From Nocardioides carbamazepini (lineage in GTDB: Bacteria; Actinomycetota; Actinomycetes; Propionibacteriales; Nocardioidaceae), in contig NZ_JAHTLF010000013.1 in NCBI RefSeq assembly GCF_024614185.1, positions 364,870 to 428,869 on the forward strand: a stretch of 64,000 nt of DNA, given 5' to 3'. The notes under the pieces are model-generated. The model saw only the letters and a program-made list of their open reading frames with translations, did no database searches and had not been told where the DNA came from. The position numbers and the translations under genes are program-made. Positions 17,614 through 26,317 of the stretch are shown here, in pieces. Position 1 is the stretch's first letter, and each line of letters opens with the position of its first letter.

Positions 17614-17760
17614 GACCCGGCGCAGATTGAACAGCAGGGAGCGCTGACCCGGCGCAGATTGAACTGTCGACAGTTAAATCTGCGCCGGGTCGGCGCGATT
17701 TCGCGTTCACTCTGAGCCGGGTCGGCGTCATCTCGGGTTCAGACTGAGCCGGGTCGGTGC
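17614..17760. repeat. Cluster of 19-base direct and inverted repeats
   Basis: Two direct copies of GACCCGGCGCAGATTGAAC lie at 17614-17632 and 17646-17664. An inverted copy with one difference is at 17673-17691, and two more diverged inverted copies end in CTGAGCCGGGTC near 17707-17725 and 17739-17757. The consensus is about GACCCGGCKCAGANTGAAC. The copies can pair into long stems after the ABC permease stop, so termination or mRNA protection is plausible. The gap to the next gene is 235 bases and nothing else was seen in it. Confidence 0.8.
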
Positions 17761-17845
17761 GTCAGATGCCCAAGATGGGTGAGTCGCGAGCGGCCGGGGC
17801 GTGTCACCGTCGGATGTCGTCTCGGTCGAGTCACCTGGGGGCACC

Positions 17846-20728
17846 GTGCGCCGACACCGTCGCATCCACATCCGTCTGGCGGTCCTGCTGACCGTGGTCG
17901 TCGCCGCCCTGACCATGGTCACGAGCGGCGGACCACCCGCCCTGGCGCAGCCGGCCCACCAGCCGCTCATCCCGTCCGCGGTGCCGGCGACCACGCCGAA
18001 CATCCTCGACGGCAGGACCCTGGCGATCGCCGAGGTCGGGCGCAAGGTGTTCGTGGGCGGCACCTTCACCGTGACGCAGAACCCCGGCACGAGCGCACCG
18101 CTGCCGACGCCGTACCTGTTCGCCTATGACCGGTTCACGGGCGTCGTCGACCCGGCCTTCGTGCCCGCCCTGGACGGCAGCGTCAACGCACTCGTGCCGT
18201 CCGCCGACGGGACGGCGCTCTACGTCGCCGGCACCTTCAAGCTGGCCGGCACGGCCAAGGTCCGCAACATCATCAAGCTCGACACGAACACCGGCGCGCT
18301 GGTCGCCGCCTTCAAGAACCCCAGCCCCAACGGCGGGATCCTCGACATCGCGCTGGTCGGGAACCGGCTGCTGCTGGCAGGCAGCTTCACGACGGTGGCC
18401 ACGCTGCCCCGGGCCGGGCTGGCCTCGCTGGACGCGACGACGGGCGCGGTCGACGACTACCTGAAGGTCGCGGTCGACACCAACCACAACTGGCCCTCCG
18501 GTACGGCGAAGGCGCCGGTCGGCGTTGCCAAGCTGGCCGCCAGCCCGGACGGCTCCCGGGTGGTCGCGATCGGCAACTTCAAGCACGCCGACGGCCTGGA
18601 CCGCGATCAGGTCATGCTGATCCGGCTCGGCGCCGACAACGGGTACGTCGACCCCGACTGGAAGACGTTGCGCTACACCCCGGCCTGCCAGAAGAACGCC
18701 TTCGACTCCTACATGCGTGACGTCGACTTCTCGCCCGACGGCGCCTACTTCGTGATCGCGACCAGCGGGGCCGGCTACAACGGCACGCTGTGCGACTCCG
18801 CGGCCCGCTTCGACGTCGCCGTGACCGGGCAGGCCGTCGAGCCCACCTGGCAGGCCGCGACCGGCGCGGACTCGCTGCTCTCGGTCGCCGTCGCCGACAA
18901 CGCCGTCTACGTCGGCGGGCACCAGAAGTGGATGAACGCCGTCCAGAGCGGCTCCGACGAGCAGGCCGGGCAGGTGCCGCGTCCCGGCCTCGCGGCACTC
19001 GACCCGCAGAACGGCGTACCGCTCTCGTGGAACCCGGGCCGGCACCCCCGCGGCGTCGGTGCCGAGGAGCTGCTCGCGACCGACAACGGCCTCTACGTCG
19101 GCAGCGACACGCAGTACGTCGGCAACAGCCAGTACCGCCGCGAGCGGCTCGCCTTCTTCCCCGTGGAGGGCGGCACCGCACCGGTCGCCCAAGCCGATCC
19201 GGTCCTCCCCCGCAGCCTGTACCGCCTGTCCGGCACGACCGTCACGGCTCGCCAGTTCACCGGCAGCTCCGCCACCGCGCCCACGACGGTGCCCACGACG
19301 GGTGGGGGCAACTGGAGCAACGCGCGCGGCGCGTTCATGATCGGCTCGAGGCTGGTCTACGGATGGACCGACGGCAAGCTGCACCACCGCACGTTCGACG
19401 GCACGGCGTTCGGCCCCGACACCGTGATCGACCCCTACAACGACCCGCTGTGGAGCACGGTGACCACGAGCGGCGGATCGCAGACCTACCGTGGCCGCGT
19501 GCCCGGGCTGTACGGGCAGATGTCCTCGGTGACCGGCCTGGCGTACGCCGACGGGCGGCTCTACTACACCCGCCAGCTCCAGGGGAAGGTGTTCTGGCGG
19601 TGGTTCTCCCCCGAGAGCATGGTCCTCGGCGCGCAGGAGTTCACGGTCGCGTCGTCGAACCTCCCGCTGCTCCAGGACGTCCGCAACCTGGTGTACGCCG
19701 ACGGGCAGCTGTGGGCCGGCATGTCGACCAACCAGCTCTGGCGGCTGCCCGTGACCGACGGCGTGGTCGGCGGGTCGTGGACCCGCGTGAGCGGCGCCGG
19801 CATCGACGTGAGCCCGCAGTGGTCCAGCGGCACCATGTTCCTCGGGCCGCTCGCCAACACGGCGCCCACCGCCTCCTTCACCAGCTCCTGCTCGGGGCAG
19901 TCCTGCGGCTTCGACGGCAGGGCGTCCGCCGACAGCGACGGCACCGTCACCTCGTACGCCTGGACCTTCGGCGACGGCGGCACCGCCACCGGCGCCCGGC
20001 CCGACCACGTGTACGCCGCTCCCGGCTCCTACGAGGTGACGCTCACCGTCACCGACGAGGACGGCGCCAGCGGTGCCAGCACCCAGACGGTCGTGATCGA
20101 GGGCGGCACGAGCCAGGTCGGGTTCCGCGACGCGACGGGCAAGGTCACCAACGCGACCAGTGTCGTGACGCCGATCCCCGCCACCGTGCAGGCCGGCGAC
20201 GGGCTGGTCGCGGTGGTCTCGGCGGCGACGACCGCCGTCCCCGCCGCACCGGTCGGCTGGACCCAGGTCGGGTCTCCCGCCACCACCGACGCGCTCACCA
20301 CCGTCGTGTGGCAGCGCGTCGCCGCACCGGACGACGCCGGGCGCAACGTCACGGTGAGCCTCGGCGCGACCGCGGTCAAGGCGAGCCTCGTCGTGCTGGT
20401 GTACTCCGGTACGTCGGCGAGCGGCCCGGTCGCCGCGATGGCGGGCAGCGGGGAGAGCGCCGCCACCACCGCCCACCACAGTCCGACCGTGACCACCCCG
20501 GGAGACTGGGTGGTCACGGTGTGGTCGGACCGCTCGTCCACGACCACGGCCTTCGTCGAGCCCGCCGGGTCCACGATGCGGCAGCGGCTGATCGGGGCCG
20601 GAGGCGGCCACGTCGACACCCTGGTGGCCGACACCGGCGGGCCGGTCGCGGCCGGCCAGTACGGCGACCAGGTCGCCACCACGGACGCGGCGGCGAAGGG
20701 AACCAGCGTCACGGTCGCCCTTCACTGA
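17846..20728 (+). CDS. Large secreted beta-propeller-like protein with PKD domain
   Basis: Encodes about 960 residues. A Sec signal peptide (basic 'RRHRRIHIR' then a hydrophobic core, cleavage near 'ALAQP') leads into repeated 'VNALVPSADGTALYVAGTF'-like units typical of propeller or delta-60-type repeats (about 40-450). A PKD domain (about 672-755) contains the diagnostic 'YAWTFGDGG'. A final domain of about 200 residues is beta-rich and unrecognised. There is no LPXTG motif or C-terminal membrane helix, so the protein is probably released or bound non-covalently to the wall. GTG 17846 is chosen because GGGGG lies just upstream and it places the signal peptide at the N-terminus; GTG 17801 is an alternative. 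Confidence 0.85.
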   Translation: MRRHRRIHIRLAVLLTVVVAALTMVTSGGPPALAQPAHQPLIPSAVPATTPNILDGRTLAIAEVGRKVFVGGTFTVTQNPGTSAPLPTPYLFAYDRFTGVVDPAFVPALDGSVNALVPSADGTALYVAGTFKLAGTAKVRNIIKLDTNTGALVAAFKNPSPNGGILDIALVGNRLLLAGSFTTVATLPRAGLASLDATTGAVDDYLKVAVDTNHNWPSGTAKAPVGVAKLAASPDGSRVVAIGNFKHADGLDRDQVMLIRLGADNGYVDPDWKTLRYTPACQKNAFDSYMRDVDFSPDGAYFVIATSGAGYNGTLCDSAARFDVAVTGQAVEPTWQAATGADSLLSVAVADNAVYVGGHQKWMNAVQSGSDEQAGQVPRPGLAALDPQNGVPLSWNPGRHPRGVGAEELLATDNGLYVGSDTQYVGNSQYRRERLAFFPVEGGTAPVAQADPVLPRSLYRLSGTTVTARQFTGSSATAPTTVPTTGGGNWSNARGAFMIGSRLVYGWTDGKLHHRTFDGTAFGPDTVIDPYNDPLWSTVTTSGGSQTYRGRVPGLYGQMSSVTGLAYADGRLYYTRQLQGKVFWRWFSPESMVLGAQEFTVASSNLPLLQDVRNLVYADGQLWAGMSTNQLWRLPVTDGVVGGSWTRVSGAGIDVSPQWSSGTMFLGPLANTAPTASFTSSCSGQSCGFDGRASADSDGTVTSYAWTFGDGGTATGARPDHVYAAPGSYEVTLTVTDEDGASGASTQTVVIEGGTSQVGFRDATGKVTNATSVVTPIPATVQAGDGLVAVVSAATTAVPAAPVGWTQVGSPATTDALTTVVWQRVAAPDDAGRNVTVSLGATAVKASLVVLVYSGTSASGPVAAMAGSGESAATTAHHSPTVTTPGDWVVTVWSDRSSTTTAFVEPAGSTMRQRLIGAGGGHVDTLVADTGGPVAAGQYGDQVATTDAAAKGTSVTVALH

Positions 20729-20744
20729 GGTCTCGCTGCGCTAA

Positions 20745-20786
20745 CGTCGTTCGTTCCGTGGGTTCGAGCCCACAGAACGAACGACG
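20745..20786. terminator. Long intergenic hairpin between PKD-protein and EamA genes
   Basis: A 12-bp perfect stem (CGTCGTTCGTTC / GAACGAACGACG), one C-A mismatch, then a 5-bp stem (GTGGG / CCCAC) and a TTCGAG loop. It starts 16 bases after the upstream stop and ends just before the EamA ribosome site. No U-tract follows, so it is either a terminator of the kind common in actinobacteria or an mRNA stability element. Its tip resembles a tRNA T-arm, but no tRNA body surrounds it. Confidence 0.6.
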
Positions 20787-20799
20787 CTACGGAGCTCAT

Positions 20800-21234
20800 A
20801 TGGATCTGACCTCGGCCTGGTGGTTCTGGGCGCTGCTGTCCGCGGTCTTCGCCGCGCTGACCGCGATCTTCGCCAAGGTGGGCGTGAAGGACATCGACTC
20901 CGACGTCGCGACCTTCATCCGCACCATCGTGATCCTGGTGACGCTCGGCCTGATCCTGATGACGCTCGGCAAGTTCCACTCGCCGGGCGAGATCAGCGCC
21001 CGGACCTGGCTCTTCCTCGTCCTGTCGGGACTCGCGACCGGAGCGTCGTGGATCTGCTACTTCCGCGCCCTCAAGCTCGGCGACGCCTCCCTCGTGGCGC
21101 CGGTCGACAAGCTCAGCGTCGTCCTGGTCGCGGTCTTCGGCGTGACGCTGCTGGGCGAGCGCCTGTCGGGGCTGCAGTGGGGCGGGATCGCCCTGGTCGG
21201 CGCGGGCGCGGTGCTGCTCGTCGTCAGCGGCTGA
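20800..21234 (+). CDS. Half-size EamA/DMT-family membrane protein
   Basis: Encodes 144 residues with five predicted helices, equal to one EamA repeat. The phrases 'AALTAIFAKVGVKDIDSDVATFIRT' and, at the end, 'LLGERLSGLQWGGIALVGAGA' are typical of the family. Full-length DMT transporters have two such repeats, so this one must dimerise or pair with another half. GGAG lies 6 bases before the ATG. The much longer open frame extending upstream is a shadow of the PKD-protein gene. Substrate unknown. Confidence 0.9.
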   Translation: MDLTSAWWFWALLSAVFAALTAIFAKVGVKDIDSDVATFIRTIVILVTLGLILMTLGKFHSPGEISARTWLFLVLSGLATGASWICYFRALKLGDASLVAPVDKLSVVLVAVFGVTLLGERLSGLQWGGIALVGAGAVLLVVSG

Positions 21235-21250
21235 CCCGTCCGCCGGACGC

Positions 21251-21286
21251 CGACACCCCCGGCCCTCGACGGGTCCGGGGGTGTCG
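21251..21286. terminator. Bidirectional terminator hairpin between EamA gene and ilvC
   Basis: A perfect 12-bp stem, CGACACCCCCGG (21251-21262) and CCGGGGGTGTCG (21275-21286), with a 12-base loop. It sits between two convergent genes, so it probably ends both transcripts. No U-run is present. Confidence 0.75.
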
Positions 21287-21309
21287 CGTGGATCGCTACA
21301 CGAGGAGGA

Positions 21310-22335
21310 TCAGCGCACGGCCGAGCCCTCGGTGTAGTCGTCGTCGCTCTGAGCCCACGAGAAGTGCGAGCGCAGCGTCTTGCCGACCGCCTCGATCGGG
21401 TGCTGGGCACCCTTCTCGCGCAGCGCGACGAACTCCGGCGCGCCGGCGTCCTGGTCGGCGATGAAGCGCTCGGCGAACGCGCCGCTCTGGATGTCGGCGA
21501 GGACGGCCTGCATGTTCTCCTTGACGCGGGCGTCGATGACGCGCGGGCCGGAGACGTAGTCGCCATACTCGGCGGTGTCGGAGACCGACCAACGCTGCTT
21601 GGCGATGCCGCCCTCCCACATCAGGTCGACGATGAGCTTGAGCTCGTGGAGGACCTCGAAGTAGGCGATCTCACCCTGGTAGCCGGCCTCGGTGAGGGTC
21701 TCGTAGCCGTACTGGACCAACTGCGACACGCCACCGCAGAGGACGGACTGCTCACCGAACAGGTCGGTCTCGGTCTCCTCGGTGAAGGTGGTCTTGATGA
21801 CGCCGGCGCGGGTGCCGCCGATGCCCTTGGCGTAGGACTTCGCGAGGTCCCAGGCCTTGCCCGAGGCGTCCTGCTCGACGGCGATGATGTCCGGGATGCC
21901 GCGGCCGGCGACGTACTCGCGACGCACCGTGTGGCCCGGAGCCTTCGGCGCGACGAGGATGACGTCGACACCGGCCGGGGGCTGGATGTAGCCGAAGCGG
22001 ATGTTGAAGCCGTGGCCGAAGACCAGGGTGTCGCCCTCGGCGAGCGCGGGTGCGATGTCGTCGGCGTACAGGTGCCGCTGGACCTGGTCGGGGGCGAGGA
22101 TGACGATGACGTCGGCCTCCTCCGCCGCCTCGCGCGGGGTGAGGACGCGCAGGCCCTCCTCCTCGGCCTTGGCGCGGCTCTTCGAGCCCTCCTTGAGGCC
22201 GACGCGCACGTCGACACCGGAGTCGCGCAGGTTCAGCGCGTGGGCGTGGCCCTGGCTGCCGTAACCGATGACGGCGACGTGCTTGCCCTGGATGAGGGAC
22301 AGGTCGGCGTCGTCGTCGTAGTAGATCTCAGCCAC
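21310..22335 (-). CDS. ilvC: Ketol-acid reductoisomerase (NADP+), class I
   Basis: Converts acetolactate or acetohydroxybutyrate to the dihydroxy acid in valine/isoleucine synthesis, using NADPH and Mg2+. The 341-residue length fits the short class I enzyme. The nucleotide motif is '[10 protein letters not shown]' (about 24-33), and the Mg-binding region '[15 protein letters not shown]' (about 186-200) and the C-terminal '[11 protein letters not shown]' region are intact. It is the last gene of ilvBNC, about 50 bases after ilvN, and should share the attenuator upstream of ilvB. Confidence 0.97.
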   Translation of the reverse strand: MAEIYYDDDADLSLIQGKHVAVIGYGSQGHAHALNLRDSGVDVRVGLKEGSKSRAKAEEEGLRVLTPREAAEEADVIVILAPDQVQRHLYADDIAPALAEGDTLVFGHGFNIRFGYIQPPAGVDVILVAPKAPGHTVRREYVAGRGIPDIIAVEQDASGKAWDLAKSYAKGIGGTRAGVIKTTFTEETETDLFGEQSVLCGGVSQLVQYGYETLTEAGYQGEIAYFEVLHELKLIVDLMWEGGIAKQRWSVSDTAEYGDYVSGPRVIDARVKENMQAVLADIQSGAFAERFIADQDAGAPEFVALREKGAQHPIEAVGKTLRSHFSWAQSDDDYTEGSAVR

Positions 22336-22383
22336 GTCGGGCTTCTCCTTGCTGGTTGGGGCTGGTTGATGTTGCGATGTGGT

Positions 22384-22923
22384 TCAGGCGTTGGCGGCAG
22401 GCGGCACGGGTACGGCGACGGGCTTGCCGCGCTCCGAGATGGAGCGTGGACCGCGGCCGATGGCCACCATGCCGGACTGCACGAGCTCGCGGATCCCGAA
22501 GGGCTCCAGCACGCGCAGGAAGTCGGCGATCTTGCCGTCGTTGCCGACGATCTGCATGGTGATCGCGTCCGAGGCGACGTCGATGACCTTCGCCCGGAAG
22601 AGCTGGACGACGTCGAGGACCTCGCCGCGGTTCTCCGCGGTGGCGCCGACCTTGACCAGCACCAGCTCGCGGTGGACCGAGGAGCCGGAGTCGAGCTCCA
22701 CGATCTTGAGGACCTCGACCAGCTTGTTGAGCTGCTTGGTCACCTGCTCGAGCGGCGAGGACTCCACGTTGACGACGATGGTCATCCGGGAGATCTCGTC
22801 GTGCTCGGTCGGGCCGACGGCGAGCGACTCGATGTTGAAGCCGCGACGGCTGAACAGTGCCGAGATCCGCGCCAGGACGCCGGGCTTGTCCTCGACGAGG
22901 ACGGACAGGGTGTGCTTGGCCAT
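22384..22923 (-). CDS. ilvN: Acetolactate synthase small (regulatory) subunit
   Basis: Encodes 179 residues. An N-terminal ACT domain begins at once ('LSVLVEDKPGVLARISALFSRRGFNIESL'), and a C-terminal ALS_ss domain follows. The small subunit binds valine and confers feedback inhibition on the IlvB catalytic subunit. Its start is 2 bases after the ilvB stop, so the two are co-translated. The C-terminus has a short Pro/Ala tail. Confidence 0.97.
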   Translation of the reverse strand: MAKHTLSVLVEDKPGVLARISALFSRRGFNIESLAVGPTEHDEISRMTIVVNVESSPLEQVTKQLNKLVEVLKIVELDSGSSVHRELVLVKVGATAENRGEVLDVVQLFRAKVIDVASDAITMQIVGNDGKIADFLRVLEPFGIRELVQSGMVAIGRGPRSISERGKPVAVPVPPAANA

Positions 22924-22925
22924 CT

Positions 22926-24701
22926 CTACAGGTCATCCTCGTCGAACTGGGGCGCGAGGTCGCGCGCGTACTTGATGTCGTCGTTGCTGGTGCCGGCGGC
23001 GACCATCGGCCACACCATCGCGTCGCGGTGGACCCGGAAGTCGACGACCACCGGCACGTCGTTGATCTCCATCGCCTTCTGGATGGTCGCGTCGACGTCG
23101 TCGGGCGAGTCGCAGGCCAGGCCGACGCAGCCGTAGGCGTCGGCGAGCTTGACGAAGTCGGGGATCCGCTTGGAGTGGAGGTCGGTGTTGGAGTAGCGCG
23201 AGTTGTAGAACAGCGTCTGCCACTGACGGACCATGCCGAGCGACTCGTTGTTGATGATCGCGACCTTGATCGGGATGTTGTTGATGGCGCAGGTCGCGAG
23301 CTCCTGGTTGGTCATCTGGAAGCAGCCGTCGCCGTCGACCGACCACACCGTCTGGTCGGGCATCGCGACCTTCGCGCCCATCGCGGCCGGCACCGAGAAG
23401 CCCATGGTGCCGAGGCCGCCGGAGTTGATCCAGGTGTTGGGACGCTCGTAGCCGACGAAGTGCGCGGCCCACATCTGGTGCTGGCCGACGCCCGCGGTGT
23501 AGATCGTGTCGGGGCCGGAGAGGACGCCCAGACGCTCGAGGACGTACTGCGGCGCGAGGCCGCCGTCGGCCGGCAGATCGTAGCCGAGCGGGTACTTCTT
23601 CTTCACTCCGGCGCAGAAGGCCACCCAGCCCTCGTAGTCGCCGGTGTTGCCGGCCTCCTGCTCGGTGCGCAGGGTGGTGATCAGGTCCACCAGCACCTCG
23701 CGGACGTCGCCGACGATCGGCACGTCGGCGAACCGGTTCTTGCCGATCTCGGCGGGGTCGATGTCGGCGTGGATCACCTTGGCACCCGGCGCGAACGAGT
23801 CGAGGTTGCCGGTGACCCGGTCGTCGAAGCGGGCCCCGAGGCTGATGATGAGGTCGCTCTTCTGCAGCGCCGCGACGGCCGCGACGGTGCCGTGCATGCC
23901 GGGCATGCCGAGGTGCTGGGGGTGGCTGTCGGGGAGCGCGCCGCGCGCCATCAGCGTGGTGATGACCGGGATGCCGGTGAGCTCGGCGAGGACGAGCAGC
24001 TCCTTCGAGGCGCCCGAGCGGATCGTGCCGCCACCGACGTACAGGACGGGCTTGCGCGACTCCAGCATGAGCCGGGCGGCCTCGCGGATCTGCTTGGCGT
24101 GCGGCCGGGTGACGGGGCGGTAGCCGGGCAGGTTGAGCTCGGTCGGCCAGTGGAAGGTGGTGTCGGCCTGCAGCGCGGACTTGGTGACGTCGACCAGGAC
24201 CGGGCCCGGACGGCCGGTCGAGGCGATGTGGAAGGCCTCGGCGATCTTGGCCGGGATCTCCGCCGGGTCGGTGACCAGGAAGCTGTGCTTGGTGATCGGC
24301 ATCGTGATGCCGCGGATGTCGGCCTCCTGGAAGGCATCGGTGCCGATCATCGATGCGCCGACCTGGCCGGTGATCGCGACCATCGGGAGCGAGTCCATGT
24401 GCGCGTCCGCGAGCGGCGTGACCAGGTTGGTCGCGCCCGGGCCCGAGGTCGCCATGCAGACGCCGACCTTGCCCGACGCGGCGGCGTACCCCTGCGCGGC
24501 GTGGCCCGCGCCCTGCTCGTGGCGCACCAGGATGTGGCGGATGCTGCTGTCCATCAGCGGGTCGTACGCCGGGAGGATGGCGCCGCCGGGGATGCCGAAG
24601 ATGTCGGTGACCCCGGCCGCCTCCAGGGACCGGACCAGGCTCTGTGCTCCGGTGATGCCCCGTGCCGTGGAATCGGCGCCCGAGCCCTGCTGCTCACTCA
24701 T
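22926..24701 (-). CDS. ilvB: Acetolactate synthase large (catalytic) subunit
   Basis: A thiamine-diphosphate- and FAD-dependent enzyme that joins two pyruvates (or pyruvate and 2-oxobutyrate), the first common step for valine, leucine and isoleucine. It is 591 residues long with all three TPP-enzyme domains. '[15 protein letters not shown]' carries the catalytic Glu (about residue 61), the central domain has '[15 protein letters not shown]', and the ThDP motif '[14 protein letters not shown]' is near 455. It is first in the ilvBNC operon and is preceded by a leader peptide and terminator (24748-24862), so transcription is probably set by branched-chain aminoacyl-tRNA supply. Confidence 0.97.
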   Translation of the reverse strand: MSEQQGSGADSTARGITGAQSLVRSLEAAGVTDIFGIPGGAILPAYDPLMDSSIRHILVRHEQGAGHAAQGYAAASGKVGVCMATSGPGATNLVTPLADAHMDSLPMVAITGQVGASMIGTDAFQEADIRGITMPITKHSFLVTDPAEIPAKIAEAFHIASTGRPGPVLVDVTKSALQADTTFHWPTELNLPGYRPVTRPHAKQIREAARLMLESRKPVLYVGGGTIRSGASKELLVLAELTGIPVITTLMARGALPDSHPQHLGMPGMHGTVAAVAALQKSDLIISLGARFDDRVTGNLDSFAPGAKVIHADIDPAEIGKNRFADVPIVGDVREVLVDLITTLRTEQEAGNTGDYEGWVAFCAGVKKKYPLGYDLPADGGLAPQYVLERLGVLSGPDTIYTAGVGQHQMWAAHFVGYERPNTWINSGGLGTMGFSVPAAMGAKVAMPDQTVWSVDGDGCFQMTNQELATCAINNIPIKVAIINNESLGMVRQWQTLFYNSRYSNTDLHSKRIPDFVKLADAYGCVGLACDSPDDVDATIQKAMEINDVPVVVDFRVHRDAMVWPMVAAGTSNDDIKYARDLAPQFDEDDL

Positions 24702-24747
24702 CCGAGTCGTTCCTTGTCTCTGCTGTGGTGGCTACGTCGTACTCAAC

Positions 24748-24779
24748 AAAAAACCCCTCGGTTGCTGGGCAACGAGGGG
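24748..24779 (-). terminator. ilvB attenuator: Rho-independent terminator in the leader
   Basis: Read on the minus strand, a G+C-rich stem (CCCCTCGTTG with CAACCGAGGGG, one bulged C, loop CCCAG) is followed directly by six U residues (24753-24748) and lies 46 bases before the ilvB start. A textbook terminator inside the 5' leader of a biosynthetic operon, just after a branched-chain-rich leader peptide, is the arrangement of transcription attenuation. Confidence 0.88.
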
Positions 24780-24820
24780 TGGACGCGCTGGCGTTCGTCT
24801 GACGGAAGTCCTGGTCAGGC

Positions 24821-24862
24821 TCAGCTGGCGCGTCCGGAGGATACGAGAATCAGGTCAAGCAT
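24821..24862 (-). CDS. ilvBNC leader peptide
   Basis: A 13-codon open frame encoding MLDLILVSSGRAS. Residues 2 and 4-7 are Leu, Leu, Ile, Leu and Val, the end products of the operon. Its stop is 41 bases before the terminator stem. Ribosome stalling when charged Leu-, Ile- or Val-tRNA is scarce would favour an alternative RNA fold and let transcription enter ilvB, as known for actinobacterial ilvB leaders. A TACGGT -10-like element ends 6 bases before the ATG, so the leader mRNA is probably leaderless. Confidence 0.82.
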   Translation of the reverse strand: MLDLILVSSGRAS

Positions 24863-24868
24863 GGATTC

Positions 24869-24898
24869 ACCGTAGCCGTCGCACGTCGTGCCGTCGAA
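24869..24898 (-). promoter_or_regulatory. Probable ilvBNC promoter
   Basis: On the minus strand, TTCGAC (24898-24893), an 18-base spacer and TACGGT (24874-24869) precede the leader-peptide ATG by 6 bases, placing the likely transcription start at or next to that ATG. The -35 match is weak; the -10 fits the TAnnnT pattern common in actinobacteria. Confidence 0.55.
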
Positions 24899-24937
24899 CC
24901 AGTGTCGCACTTCGTCCCAGATCGCAAGACGGCAGTC

Positions 24938-25732
24938 TCAGATTTCGTGCCCTCCGCGGAGCGTCGCGAGCACCTCGGGGAGACCGTCGAGAGCATGGCT
25001 CGCGGACGCCTCGACCCGGGCGACGACGACCGCCGGCGCGCCGACCGACCAGAGATGCTCGGCGAGCAGGAGCGCATCGCGGTGGTCCCCGAGCCGGCCC
25101 TGGATGTCCTTGCCGAGCCGGCCGAGCCGCGCGGCGTCGTCGGTGCCCACCGCTTCCGCCACATGGCGCAGTCGGCGCGCGGACTTGCGGACCTCGTGCG
25201 AGGCCTCGCCGTCGGCGGCGCGGTCGAGGACCCGGCCGACCTCGCGCCGCAGCACCTTCGCCACCGCCGGGTCGGCGGCCCGGTGAGCACGGGCCGTGAG
25301 CGGCACCGTCCGCGCCCACTCCCCCAGCAGGCGATCGAGCGCGACCGCGTCCGGCGTGGTGTGCCAGTCGACCAGCGCGGCGTGCGCGCCGCCGTGGGCG
25401 GCGACCAGCGGCGCCACGAGCACCGGCTCGAGGTCGAGGCGACCGACCTCCGCCAGCACCCGCCGGCAGTCCTCCGCCCGCACCTCCAGGTCGCGCCCGG
25501 CACCCAGCAGCGCGCCGTACGACGCCAGGCGATCGCGCAGCGCTCCCGCCGGCCGTCTCTCGACATAGCGGCCGAACCCGGCCAGCACGTTGCGGAGCCG
25601 CCGCACCGAGGTGCGCAGCCGGTGGACCGCGTCGGGTTCGTCGGCGAGTGCCGGCGCCCGCCCGGCGCGGATGTCGGCGAGCAGGACGCCGACGGCGCCG
25701 GTCAGCAGGTCAGCTGCCGAGGTGTCCGCCAC
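24938..25732 (-). CDS. CHAD-domain protein
   Basis: Encodes about 264 residues, almost all one CHAD domain: an alpha-helical bundle with conserved basic and histidine residues, visible in 'DAVHRLRTSVRRLRNVL' near the N-terminus and 'SHEVRKSARRLRHVAEAVG' in the second half. CHAD domains bind inorganic polyphosphate and are often fused to or near CYTH/triphosphatase proteins; no CYTH domain is present here. The GTG at 25732 is chosen so the protein starts 'ADTSAADLL'; a TTG at 25765 is possible. It is upstream of ilvB on the same strand, but the ilv leader has its own promoter. Confidence 0.85.
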   Translation of the reverse strand: MADTSAADLLTGAVGVLLADIRAGRAPALADEPDAVHRLRTSVRRLRNVLAGFGRYVERRPAGALRDRLASYGALLGAGRDLEVRAEDCRRVLAEVGRLDLEPVLVAPLVAAHGGAHAALVDWHTTPDAVALDRLLGEWARTVPLTARAHRAADPAVAKVLRREVGRVLDRAADGEASHEVRKSARRLRHVAEAVGTDDAARLGRLGKDIQGRLGDHRDALLLAEHLWSVGAPAVVVARVEASASHALDGLPEVLATLRGGHEI

Positions 25733-25834
25733 ACCGCCCAGTCTGGACCGGTGCCCCCGCAGCAAGTCAACGGAGCGCGCGGCGAAGCAGCCCGGCCGGT
25801 GGCGCGCAGCAGCGGGAGATCGGTGGACTCGGGC

Positions 25835-26251
25835 TCAGGGCAGCACCACCTCCCCCACCGGCCCCGGGTTGAAGGCGACCTCCCACCGGTAGCCGTCGGG
25901 ATCGGCGAAGTAGCCCGAGTAGCCGCCCCAGTCGCGCTGCTCCGCCGCGTGCACCACGGACGCGCCGGCCGCCCGCGCCGCCTCGAGCACCTCGTCGACG
26001 CCCGCCGGCGTCGGCATGTTGTGGGCGATGGTCAGCGGGGCGACGCCGGGGCCGGTCATGGTCGCCCCCACCTCCGCCTCGAAGTGGCTGCGCTCCCACA
26101 GCGACAGGACCAGGAGCTGCCCCGCCTTGAACATCAGCACCTCGCCCGGCACGTCGAGCTCGGGCGTCCAGCCGAGACCGTCGCGATAGAAGCGTCGGCT
26201 GGCGTCGAGGTCGTCCACCGCGAGGGTGATGAAGCTGATCCGCTGGTCCAT
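25835..26251 (-). CDS. VOC-family (glyoxalase/bleomycin-resistance fold) protein
   Basis: Encodes 138 residues made of two beta-alpha-beta-beta-beta units. The start 'ISFITLAVDDLDASRRFYRDGLGW' and the end 'GYFADPDGYRWEVAFNPG' are classic for the vicinal-oxygen-chelate fold, with a probable metal-ligand Glu in the last motif. Members include glyoxalases, dioxygenases and antibiotic-binding proteins; nothing here fixes the substrate. It is divergent from the membrane-lipase gene. Confidence 0.88.
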   Translation of the reverse strand: MDQRISFITLAVDDLDASRRFYRDGLGWTPELDVPGEVLMFKAGQLLVLSLWERSHFEAEVGATMTGPGVAPLTIAHNMPTPAGVDEVLEAARAAGASVVHAAEQRDWGGYSGYFADPDGYRWEVAFNPGPVGEVVLP

Positions 26252-26317
26252 GGGGTCGACTCAAGCACCGGCCTCCGACAGCGACCACTGCCGCGCGCCG
26301 TGGCCTAGGTTCGTCCC

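Noticed and set aside
17831..20725. Very long minus-strand open frame opposite the PKD-protein gene
   Set aside because: It is a GC-bias shadow: composition is Arg/Gly/Asp/His-rich without domains, while the plus-strand gene has a signal peptide and PKD domain.
20758..20773. Sequence resembling a tRNA T-arm
   Set aside because: It is the tip of a longer hairpin and no acceptor, D- or anticodon arm can be drawn around it, so no tRNA is reported.
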